15,137 nucleotides of DNA. It comes from Actinomycetes bacterium. GTDB taxonomy: Bacteria > Actinomycetota > Acidimicrobiia > Acidimicrobiales > RAAP-2. The position numbers and the translations under genes were made by a program. How positions within the stretch are numbered: the stretch's first letter is position 1; the number at the start of each line of letters is the position of its first letter. The stretch is from NCBI GenBank assembly GCA_021805305.1, contig JAJZFO010000042.1, positions 1 to 15,137 on the forward strand, written 5' to 3'. The notes below the pieces were generated by a model. That model ran no database searches. It had not been told where the DNA came from and saw nothing but the letters and a program-made list of their open reading frames with translations. Below, one piece after another: positions 8,332 through 14,096 of the stretch.

Positions 8332-8678
8332 TACTTGTCATCACCCTCGGTCGTGTGCTCGTCGTGCTCCGGCTCACCCGCGGGCTCGCTGGACGCGACG
8401 ACGTGCTTTCCCGCGATGGCCGATGGGATGAACTCGATCTCCACGCCGCTCTCGGTGCGCAGGGTCACGGAGTTCTCGTCGCGGCGAACGACCGTTCCGA
8501 TCATCCCGCCGATGGTGCGCGCCTGCTCGCCGATCTCCACCTGACGGCCCTGCTGGCGCGCCGCCTTCTGCTTGCGACTACGCGGACGGAGGTAGAAGAA
8601 GTAGAGACCACCGAAGACAATCACGTAGATGATGATGATGAGCGGACTGCCCGAGCTCTTGGATGCAGCGAACAACAT
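8331..8678 (-). CDS. yajC: Preprotein translocase accessory subunit YajC
   Basis: A 115-residue single-span protein that associates with SecDF. One membrane helix lies at about 13-30 (LIIIIYVIVFGGLYFFYL), followed by the family's RPRSRKQKAARQ, then the small beta-rich domain (GEQARTIGGMIGTVVRRDENS). It ends in a hydrophilic acidic tail rich in Glu, Asp and His. A TTG at 8696 would add six residues, but the ATG at 8678 has a strong GGAGG at 8687-8691, 8 bases upstream, and gives the usual short N-terminus, so I prefer it. It lies 55 bases after ruvB and overlaps secD by one base. Confidence 0.93.
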   Translation of the reverse strand: MLFAASKSSGSPLIIIIYVIVFGGLYFFYLRPRSRKQKAARQQGRQVEIGEQARTIGGMIGTVVRRDENSVTLRTESGVEIEFIPSAIAGKHVVASSEPAGEPEHDEHTTEGDDK

Positions 8679-8686
8679 GGAAATAT

Positions 8687-8691
8687 CCTCC
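8687..8691 (-). promoter_or_regulatory. Ribosome binding site of yajC
   Basis: GGAGG on the minus strand, 8 bases before the ATG at 8678. It lies inside the longer open frame that begins at TTG 8696, and it decides in favour of the ATG as the yajC start. Confidence 0.75.
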
Positions 8692-8733
8692 GTCAATAGA
8701 CCAAAGAAACCCTAGTCGCTCGACGGACCCGCG

Positions 8734-9783
8734 CTAGATCAATCCCCCGCCGGGTCGCGCGACGCGCAGGTGCGCGTAGGCCTTTTCGGTGGCCACGCGA
8801 CCGCGGGGGGTGCGGATCAGGAAACCCTCGCGCAACAGGTACGGTTCGTAGGCGTCCTCGATCGTCGTCGGTTCCTCGCCGCTGGCGTGCGCGAGCGTGG
8901 TGAGGCCCACCGGCGACTGGGCGAATTGTTGACACAGCAGGCCGAGGATCCGTCGGTCAATCTTGTCGAGGCCGTAGTCGTCGACCCCGAACAGAGTCAA
9001 GGCGTCGGCCGCGAGTTCCTCGTCGACGGTGGCCGCCGCGCGCACCGAGGCGACGTCGCGCACTCGCCGCAAGAGACGGTTCGCGATGCGCGGGGTGCCC
9101 CGTGAACGCCGCGCGATCACTCCCGCGGCATCGTCGAGGAGGCGGACCCCGAGCAGGCCCGCCGATCGCGCCACGATGAGGCGAAGCTCGTCGCGTTCGT
9201 AGAGATCGAGTTGACCCACGAAGCCGAATCGGTCGCGCAGGGGGGCGGCGACCAGTCCCGTACGGGTGGTGGCACCCACCAACGTGAACGTGGGCAAGTC
9301 GAGTCGGATCGAACGCGCCGAGGGACCCCGGCCGATCATGACGTCCAGACGCCGGTCCTCCATCGCGGGGTACAGGATCTCCTCCACCGTGCGCGGGAGG
9401 CGGTGGATCTCGTCGATGAAGAGGACCTCGCCGTCGTGCAGGTCCGTCAGCAGGGCCACCAGGTCTCCCGGTCGCGCCAGCACCGGTCCCGAGGTGACGC
9501 GCAGGTTCGCCCCCATCTCGTGGGCGACGATGCTCGCGAGGGACGTCTTGCCCAGGCCCGGCGGCCCCGCGAAGAGGAGGTGGTCCGAACTCTGTCCTCG
9601 CGTGCGCGCAGACCCCAGCACGATGGCGAGGTGTCCCACCAACTCCCGCTGACCCACGAACTCCCCCAGGGAGGACGGCCGCAGGGTGACGTCGGCGGAG
9701 CGATCCCCTTCGCCGGCGAAGGGCGTCACGACGTGGTCAGTGGCACTGATCAGGGACGTCACGTCGGCGTCACGTCGGGTCAT
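8734..9783 (-). CDS. ruvB: Holliday junction branch migration ATPase RuvB
   Basis: A 349-residue AAA+ motor that, with RuvA, drives branch migration of Holliday junctions during recombination and fork repair. It has LRPSSLGEFVGQ (34-45), Walker A GPPGLGKTS (73-81), Walker B LFIDEIHRLP (121-130), and the RuvB-specific EEILYPAMEDRRLDVMIGRG. Sensor 1 is GATTRTG (170-176), and the arginine finger lies in PLRDRFG (181-187). The C-terminal winged helix includes PVGLTTLAHASGEEPTTIED and ends EPYLLREGFLIRTPRGR. Length is normal; the N-terminus is about 15 residues longer than in E. coli. The start ATG overlaps the ruvA stop as ATGA and has only a weak ribosome site, so translation is probably coupled. 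It is predicted to share the SOS-controlled transcript from ruvC. Confidence 0.98.
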   Translation of the reverse strand: MTRRDADVTSLISATDHVVTPFAGEGDRSADVTLRPSSLGEFVGQRELVGHLAIVLGSARTRGQSSDHLLFAGPPGLGKTSLASIVAHEMGANLRVTSGPVLARPGDLVALLTDLHDGEVLFIDEIHRLPRTVEEILYPAMEDRRLDVMIGRGPSARSIRLDLPTFTLVGATTRTGLVAAPLRDRFGFVGQLDLYERDELRLIVARSAGLLGVRLLDDAAGVIARRSRGTPRIANRLLRRVRDVASVRAAATVDEELAADALTLFGVDDYGLDKIDRRILGLLCQQFAQSPVGLTTLAHASGEEPTTIEDAYEPYLLREGFLIRTPRGRVATEKAYAHLRVARPGGGLI

Positions 9784-10349
9784 CGTCGACCCAGCAATTG
9801 CAGCGCCGTTCGCAGCGCCGCCGAATCACCGTCGGGAAGTTCGACGCCGTCGAGTGCCTCGCGGATCTCCGTGACCGCGTAGCCCAGGGAACGCAGCGCC
9901 TCTTCGACGTCGCTCGGGCGCCCGCGCGCGCTCGCCACGTCGGGCGCGGGCGCGTCGACGAGCTTGCCCTTGAGTTCGAGCACGATGCGACTGGCCGTCT
10001 TGGTGCCGACCCCGGGGATCTGCGAGATGCGCTTGACGTCGCCGCTCTCGATGGCGTCGCGCAATTGCGGCGTCGACATGGTGCGCAGGGCCGCCAGGGC
10101 CGTCGCGGGGCCCACGTGGGGTGTCACCAACAACGTGGTGAAGAGTTCGCGGTCCGCTGGTGAGACGAACCCGAAGAGGACGATGGCGTCGGCGCGGACC
10201 TGGGTGTGGATGAAGAGTTCGACCTCGTCCCCGAGCGCGAGGTCACTGGCGGTGGCGAGCTGGACCTCGTAGCCCACCCCGTTGACGTCGATCAGTGCGG
10301 GTCCGTCGGGGGGCGAGAGCATCACCCGACCCCGGAGCCAGCCGATCAT
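9780..10349 (-). CDS. ruvA: Holliday junction branch migration protein RuvA
   Basis: A 189-residue DNA-binding subunit that forms tetramers on Holliday junctions and loads RuvB. The N-terminal OB-fold starts MIGWLRGRV, with NGVGYEVQL at 23-31 and LFGF at 58-61. Two helix-hairpin-helix motifs follow (LLVTPHVGPATALAAL at about 73-88 and ISQIPGVGTKTASRIVLELKG at 108-128). The C-terminal RuvB-contacting domain has EEALRSLGYAVTEIREALDG. Two sites depart from the E. coli protein. The acidic-pin position equivalent to Glu55 is Ala53, with only Asp54 kept (VRADAIVL). The first hairpin reads HVGP rather than GVGP. It overlaps both ruvC and ruvB by ATGA, so the three genes should be co-translated. Confidence 0.97.
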   Translation of the reverse strand: MIGWLRGRVMLSPPDGPALIDVNGVGYEVQLATASDLALGDEVELFIHTQVRADAIVLFGFVSPADRELFTTLLVTPHVGPATALAALRTMSTPQLRDAIESGDVKRISQIPGVGTKTASRIVLELKGKLVDAPAPDVASARGRPSDVEEALRSLGYAVTEIREALDGVELPDGDSAALRTALQLLGRR

Positions 10350-10852
10350 GGCGTCGCCACCAGTCGTTGTTCGACGCGTTCGGTCACGAAGTACGTGATC
10401 GCGAGGCCGAGCGCGTCCGCCGCGTCCGCCGGTTCGGGGATCTGGCGCAACCCGCAGAGCTGCGCCACCATCGATTGCACTTGCGCCTTGGAGGCCGCAC
10501 CGTAGCCGGTGACGGCCATCTTGACCTGCTGGGCCGTGAATTGACGCAGCCGCGCCCCCCGCGCCCCCGCTACCCCGATCGCGATGCCGCTGGCTTGCGC
10601 CACCGGTATCGCCGTGCGGGCGTTGCGCTGGAAGAAGACTCGCTCCACGACCACCGCGTCCGGACGCGTCTCCTCCATCAGGGCCGTCAAGTCACGGTGC
10701 AACTGGGACAGGCGCATCTCGACCGCGAGGTGCGCGTCCGTCTCCAGGACTCCGGCACTCACCGCCCGAAAGGATTCGGTACCTTGAAAAGACCCCTCGA
10801 TCAGTCCGAAGCCACACCGCGTCAATCCGGGGTCGATACCGAGTACGAACAT
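10346..10852 (-). CDS. ruvC: Crossover junction endodeoxyribonuclease RuvC
   Basis: A 168-residue Holliday junction resolvase with an RNase H fold that cuts junctions symmetrically. Catalytic acids are visible at Asp7 (LGIDPGLTRCGFG), Glu70 (VVVERVFFQ), and Asp143 and Asp146 (PADAADALGLA). FTAQQVKMAVTGYGAASKAQV (105-125) is the conserved substrate-binding region. Length is normal. No ribosome site precedes the ATG at 10852. Instead a TACAAT -10 element lies 7 bases upstream, so the mRNA probably begins at the A of ATG. A LexA-type palindrome covers the start codon (separate entries), implying DNA-damage induction of ruvC-ruvA-ruvB. It lies 39 bases after yebC. Confidence 0.98.
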   Translation of the reverse strand: MFVLGIDPGLTRCGFGLIEGSFQGTESFRAVSAGVLETDAHLAVEMRLSQLHRDLTALMEETRPDAVVVERVFFQRNARTAIPVAQASGIAIGVAGARGARLRQFTAQQVKMAVTGYGAASKAQVQSMVAQLCGLRQIPEPADAADALGLAITYFVTERVEQRLVATP

Positions 10853-10860
10853 GTGTTCGA
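10845..10860 (-). promoter_or_regulatory. SOS box (LexA operator) overlapping the ruvC start codon
   Basis: The minus strand reads TCGAACACATGTTCGT. The actinobacterial LexA consensus is TCGAAC-N4-GTTCGA, so eleven of the twelve specified bases match and only the last one differs. The inner CGAAC/GTTCG half-sites are a perfect inverted repeat. It overlaps the last base of the -10 element and covers the ATG at 10852-10850, so bound LexA would block RNA polymerase. A scan of the GAAC sites in the window for GTTC four bases later found no second copy. Confidence 0.85.
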
Positions 10861-10865
10861 TTGTA
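10860..10865 (-). promoter_or_regulatory. -10 promoter element of ruvCAB (probably leaderless)
   Basis: TACAAT matches the actinobacterial -10 pattern TANNAT/TANNNT. Seven bases separate it from the A of the ruvC ATG, the spacing expected when transcription starts at the start codon. The -35 region 17 bases upstream (TCGTCG) is poor, matching 3 of 6 bases of TTGACA, which is common for actinobacterial promoters. Confidence 0.65.
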
Positions 10866-10891
10866 ACGCGCCGTAACCGCGGCGACGAGGA

Positions 10892-11641
10892 TTACTCCTC
10901 GAAGTTGGCCAGGATCTCGTCGGAGATGTCGAAGTTGGCGTAGACGTTCTGCACGTCGTCGTGGTCGTCGATCGCGTCCATGAGGCGTAGGACTTTCTTG
11001 GCCTCACCCTCGTCCTCGACGGGGATCAGATTCTGGGGCACCAGGGTCAGGTCGGCACTGACGACGCTCAGTCCGAACTTCTCGAGGGCGTCACGCACCA
11101 TGCCCACCTCGTGGGGTTCGGTGGTGACGACGAAGTTGTCGCCCTGGGCACTGAAGTTCTCGCCCCCGGCTTCGAGTACCCACTCCAGCAACTGGTCCTC
11201 GTCGAGGGGGCCCTTCACCTCGACCAGGCCCTTGCGGTCGAACTGCCAGGACACCGCCCCCGGTTCGGCGATGGTTCCGCCGTTCTTGGAGAGCAGGTGT
11301 TTGATCTCGGCGCTCGTGCGGTTGCGGTTGTCGGTCAGGGTCTCGATGATGATGGCCACGCCCCCCGGGGCGTACCCCTCGTAGGAGATGGCCTCGTAGC
11401 GGACGCCGTCGAGCTCGCCCGTGCCACGCTTGATCGCGCGCTCAATGGTGTCGATCGGCACCGACGCCTCGCGGGCCTTTTGAAACATCGTGCGCAGGCT
11501 CGCGTTCGCGTTGGGGTCACCGCCGCCCTCGCGGGCCGCCACCTCCACCTGACGAATGAGTTTGGCGAACACCTTGGCGCGCGCGCTGTCTTTGGCACCC
11601 TTGCGGTGCTTCGTGGTTGCCCACTTCGAATGGCCGGACAT
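10892..11641 (-). CDS. yebC: YebC/PmpR family protein (TACO1-type translation or regulatory factor)
   Basis: A 249-residue member of the YebC family with the invariant N-terminus MSGHSKWATTKHRKGAKDSA and FAKLIRQ, then GGGDPNANASLR, IKRGTGE (71-77), YEGYAPGGVAIIIETLTDNR (87-106) and a GSISF-equivalent region (GGTIAEPGAVSWQF, 121-134). The family was long annotated as a transcriptional regulator, partly because it often sits next to ruvC. TACO1 and more recent bacterial work point to a role in translation, relieving stalling at proline-rich stretches. The sequence does not say which applies here. The open frame extends 28 codons further upstream into pdxT, but the ATG at 11641 has AGGAGG 4 bases away and gives the family N-terminus. 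The C-terminus is acidic. Confidence 0.96.
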   Translation of the reverse strand: MSGHSKWATTKHRKGAKDSARAKVFAKLIRQVEVAAREGGGDPNANASLRTMFQKAREASVPIDTIERAIKRGTGELDGVRYEAISYEGYAPGGVAIIIETLTDNRNRTSAEIKHLLSKNGGTIAEPGAVSWQFDRKGLVEVKGPLDEDQLLEWVLEAGGENFSAQGDNFVVTTEPHEVGMVRDALEKFGLSVVSADLTLVPQNLIPVEDEGEAKKVLRLMDAIDDHDDVQNVYANFDISDEILANFEE

Positions 11642-11645
11642 CGTT

Positions 11646-11651
11646 CCTCCT
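11646..11651 (-). promoter_or_regulatory. Ribosome binding site of yebC
   Basis: AGGAGG on the minus strand, 4 bases before the ATG at 11641; the strongest ribosome site in the window. It fixes the yebC start and rules out the longer in-frame extension. Confidence 0.8.
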
Positions 11652-11669
11652 GCCCCTACTTGGGCGTAT

Positions 11670-12263
11670 TTATCGTAACGCTTCTTGTAACGCGTCGAGG
11701 AACAGTCCGTGGACCACGAGGTCACTGGTGAGTTCGGGATGAAAGGAACAACCCCAGGCGGCGCCTTGGCGCACGAGGACCGGGTGTGCGCCGTCGCCGT
11801 GATCGTGCGTGGCGATGACGCTCACCCCCTCGCCCCAGTCCACGATGCGTGGCGCGCGGATGAACACGCCGGGCACCACGCCGCGGTCGACGACGGTGAC
11901 CGACGTCTCGAAGCTCGCCACCTGGCGGCCGTAGCCGTTGCGGCGCACCGTGACGTCGAGCGCTGAGAAACTCCACTGGTCGGCTCGCCCGTCGAGCACG
12001 TCGCGGGCCAACATGATCAAACCGGCGCACGTGCCAAAGACTGGGAAATTACCGTTGATCAGGGTCTGAAGTGGCTCTCGCAGCTCCGAGGTGACCAGGA
12101 GGTGGCTGATTGCGGTGGACTCCCCACCGGGGATGATTAACGCGTCGAGACCCGTGAGGTCATCGCGGCGTCGCACTCGCCGGGGCGTCGCCCCGAGTTT
12201 CTCCAGTGTCGCCTCGTGTTCACGCACGTCGCCCTGGAGGGCCAGGACACCTACGGTGCGCAC
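11670..12263 (-). CDS. pdxT: Pyridoxal 5'-phosphate synthase glutaminase subunit PdxT
   Basis: A class I glutamine amidotransferase (197 aa) that hydrolyses glutamine and channels ammonia to PdxS for PLP synthesis. Motifs are VGVLALQGDVREHEATL near the N-terminus, IIPGGEST (43-50), the nucleophile Cys79 in FGTCAGLIMLA, and the His175/Glu177 pair in SFHPELTSD. It also has IRAPRIVDW and the family's GSFHPE-like ending. I chose GTG at 12263, which shares one base with the pdxS stop (TAGTG) and gives MRTVGVLALQGD. A TTG at 12269, inside pdxS, would add two residues and cannot be excluded. The one-base overlap with pdxS implies coupled synthesis of the two subunits. Confidence 0.96.
   Translation of the reverse strand: MRTVGVLALQGDVREHEATLEKLGATPRRVRRRDDLTGLDALIIPGGESTAISHLLVTSELREPLQTLINGNFPVFGTCAGLIMLARDVLDGRADQWSFSALDVTVRRNGYGRQVASFETSVTVVDRGVVPGVFIRAPRIVDWGEGVSVIATHDHGDGAHPVLVRQGAAWGCSFHPELTSDLVVHGLFLDALQEALR
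11672..11677 (-). promoter_or_regulatory. Possible -10 element upstream of yebC
   Basis: TACGAT on the minus strand fits the actinobacterial TANNAT pattern and would give a leader of about 20 bases carrying the AGGAGG site of yebC. It overlaps the pdxT stop codon (TAA, 11670-11672) and its last codons. There is no convincing -35 element, and such hexamers occur by chance, so this is a weak call. Confidence 0.22.
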
Positions 12264-13159
12264 TACCAACCGCGTTCGGCGAGCCGCTGCTCCAGGGTCG
12301 CGGTTTCGGCACCCACCATCGCGGCCCCCAAGCCCGTGGAGACCTTGGCCACGATGCCGGCGTCGAGGTAGTGCGTCGTCGCCTCGACAATGGCCTTGGC
12401 CATGCGCGTCGGGTCCTCGCTCTTGAAGATACCCGAACCCACGAAGACGGCTTCGGCCCCCAATTGCAAGACGAGCGCCGCGTCCGCCGGCGTCGAAATA
12501 CCACCCGCGCAGAACAGGGGCACGGGCAGTTTTCCGGTCGCGGCCACCTCCTGGACGAGTCCGATCGGCGCTTGGAGGTCCTTGGCGAGCGCGTACAGCT
12601 CCGCGGGGTCGGCACTCGCCAGGCGGCGCATTTGGGCATTGATGGTTCGCAGGTGGCGCACCGCCTCCACGACGTTACCCGTGCCGGCTTCGCCCTTGGA
12701 ACGGATCAGGCACGCGCCCTCGGCGATGCGACGCAGGGCTTCGCCCAAGTTGGTGGCCCCGCAGACGAAGGGCACGGTGAAGTCCCACTTGTCGATGTGG
12801 TTCTCCTCGTCCGCCGGGGTCAGGACTTCGGACTCGTCGATGTAGTCGACGTCGAGGGCCTGCAGGATCTGCGCTTCGGCGAAGTGACCGATACGCGCCT
12901 TCGCCATCACCGGGATGGTGACGCACGCTTGAATCTCTTGAATCATCTGGGGGTCGCTCATGCGCGCCACTCCCCCGTCGCGGCGAATGTCCGAGGGCAC
13001 CCGCTCCAGGGCCATCACCGCGACCGCGCCCGAATCCTCCGCGATCTTGGCCTGTTCGGGGTTGACGACGTCCATGATGACGCCGCCGCGCAACATGTCG
13101 GCGAGGCCACGCTTAACGAGGGTCGAACCGACGGTCGAGGGAGTGAGGGCTGAATTCAT
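12263..13159 (-). CDS. pdxS: Pyridoxal 5'-phosphate synthase lyase subunit PdxS
   Basis: A 298-residue (beta/alpha)8 barrel that forms dodecamers and makes PLP from ribose 5-phosphate, glyceraldehyde 3-phosphate and ammonia supplied by PdxT (the DXP-independent vitamin B6 route). Catalytic residues are present: Asp30 in [13 protein letters not shown], Lys87 in [11 protein letters not shown], and Lys155 in [12 protein letters not shown]. These correspond to Asp24, Lys81 and Lys149 of the Bacillus subtilis enzyme. The phosphate-binding loops ([22 protein letters not shown]) are also intact. It starts at ATG 13159, 26 bases after the preceding gene; the GGGGG just before the ATG is too close to be a good ribosome site. 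Confidence 0.98.
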   Translation of the reverse strand: MNSALTPSTVGSTLVKRGLADMLRGGVIMDVVNPEQAKIAEDSGAVAVMALERVPSDIRRDGGVARMSDPQMIQEIQACVTIPVMAKARIGHFAEAQILQALDVDYIDESEVLTPADEENHIDKWDFTVPFVCGATNLGEALRRIAEGACLIRSKGEAGTGNVVEAVRHLRTINAQMRRLASADPAELYALAKDLQAPIGLVQEVAATGKLPVPLFCAGGISTPADAALVLQLGAEAVFVGSGIFKSEDPTRMAKAIVEATTHYLDAGIVAKVSTGLGAAMVGAETATLEQRLAERGW

Positions 13160-13185
13160 GCCCCCAGCCTAATAGAGTGCCTGAC

Positions 13186-14088
13186 CTACCACTCCTCGAG
13201 GGCCAGGGCGCGCAGTTCCACGTCGTCGAGGTCGCTCAGGTCCGTCGCCGACCGGTCGCTCCACACGTTGAACCAGATGAAACGCCACTGGTCGTAGCCA
13301 CTCGAGGTGAAGAAGGACGCCGCGGGCACCGCCTGACGTTCGCAGCGCCGCAGGGCGCTCGCGATTCCCAGCGGGTACCGAATGGCGGCGGCGGCGACCT
13401 CGTCGGCCCGATAGGTCAGTCCGGGTCCGGCCAGCTCGCGTCGTTGCGCCAGGGGGCCGCTCACGACGGCGGCGTAGCACTCGCGCTCGAGGATGCCCAG
13501 ACGCTGGCGGGCCAGACAGTGCGCCACCACGCCCTCAATCTCGATCAACTCGAAATCGCGCATCATGGCGCTCGTCACGAAGAGCGCGTAACCCGACGCG
13601 TTCGGAACCAGGGCCGCGTTGTACCCGGGGTCGTTGATGATGAACGCCCGCACGGTATCGACACCGAAGGTGGCCGCGAGCCGGTCGATCACCGTGATGA
13701 GGCGCTGGTGATCCTTGGACGTGCCACCGGGTTCGAAGGCCGCCTCGACGAGGGACCCGAGCGTGGCCCCGCGACGTTGCGCGGACGAGAAGAAGCGGCG
13801 CACGTCCAGCACGACGCCCGCCGCCACGACGACGCCCAGGATCGCCCACCACGGTGACGCGAGGGTCCCGATGAGGAGGGCGAGGACGATCACCGCACCG
13901 ACCGCCATCTCGAGGCGCTTGCGTCGCATTCCGTAGTGGCGCAGGGCCTGGTGATGCGTGGCGCGCTCCTCGGGCGACGGCGAATAGGGACTCTGCCACG
14001 TCGGGTCCAGGACCGCTTCGACGTGTCGCGGGCCGCGCTGGCGCGACGACGAGGGTCGTCGCGAACGATTACGTTGCTGGGTGGCCAT
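13186..14088 (-). CDS. Membrane-anchored M48-like protein lacking the zinc-protease active site (putative pseudopeptidase)
   Basis: A 300-residue protein of unknown function. Residues 1-60 are basic and probably disordered. Two adjacent hydrophobic segments (about 61-78 and 79-95) form a membrane hairpin, leaving both ends in the cytoplasm or both outside. The rest resembles the M48 peptidase core: INDPGYNAALVPNASG (151-166) fits the pNAfa region, LFVTSAMMRDFELIEIEGVV (169-188) fits the helix before the active site, and YRADEVAAAAI (226-236) plus LGIASALRRCE (240-250) fit the later EYEAD...ALASAL region. The zinc signature HExxH is HCLAR at 190-194, so the catalytic Glu and second His are gone, and the usual third ligand Glu falls on Thr225. 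I infer a non-enzymatic descendant, perhaps a regulator or scaffold. The ATG at 14088 is 8 bases after the glycosyltransferase stop; the longer in-frame extension is an Arg-rich shadow of that gene. Confidence 0.85.
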   Translation of the reverse strand: MATQQRNRSRRPSSSRQRGPRHVEAVLDPTWQSPYSPSPEERATHHQALRHYGMRRKRLEMAVGAVIVLALLIGTLASPWWAILGVVVAAGVVLDVRRFFSSAQRRGATLGSLVEAAFEPGGTSKDHQRLITVIDRLAATFGVDTVRAFIINDPGYNAALVPNASGYALFVTSAMMRDFELIEIEGVVAHCLARQRLGILERECYAAVVSGPLAQRRELAGPGLTYRADEVAAAAIRYPLGIASALRRCERQAVPAASFFTSSGYDQWRFIWFNVWSDRSATDLSDLDDVELRALALEEW

Positions 14089-14096
14089 ACCTAAGG

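Noticed and set aside
8679..8733. Possible terminator or promoter in the 55-base ruvB-yajC gap, the longest gap in the window.
   Set aside because: Only a 4-bp stem (GTCG-AG-CGAC) with no T-run, and no convincing -10/-35 pair; TTGACG lies too close to the yajC ATG to act as a -35.
13160..13185. Possible hairpin and promoter before pdxS (GAGTG...CACTC, TATTAG).
   Set aside because: A 5-bp stem with a 10-base loop that overlaps the upstream coding end, and no clear -10 or -35; no basis to call a regulatory site.
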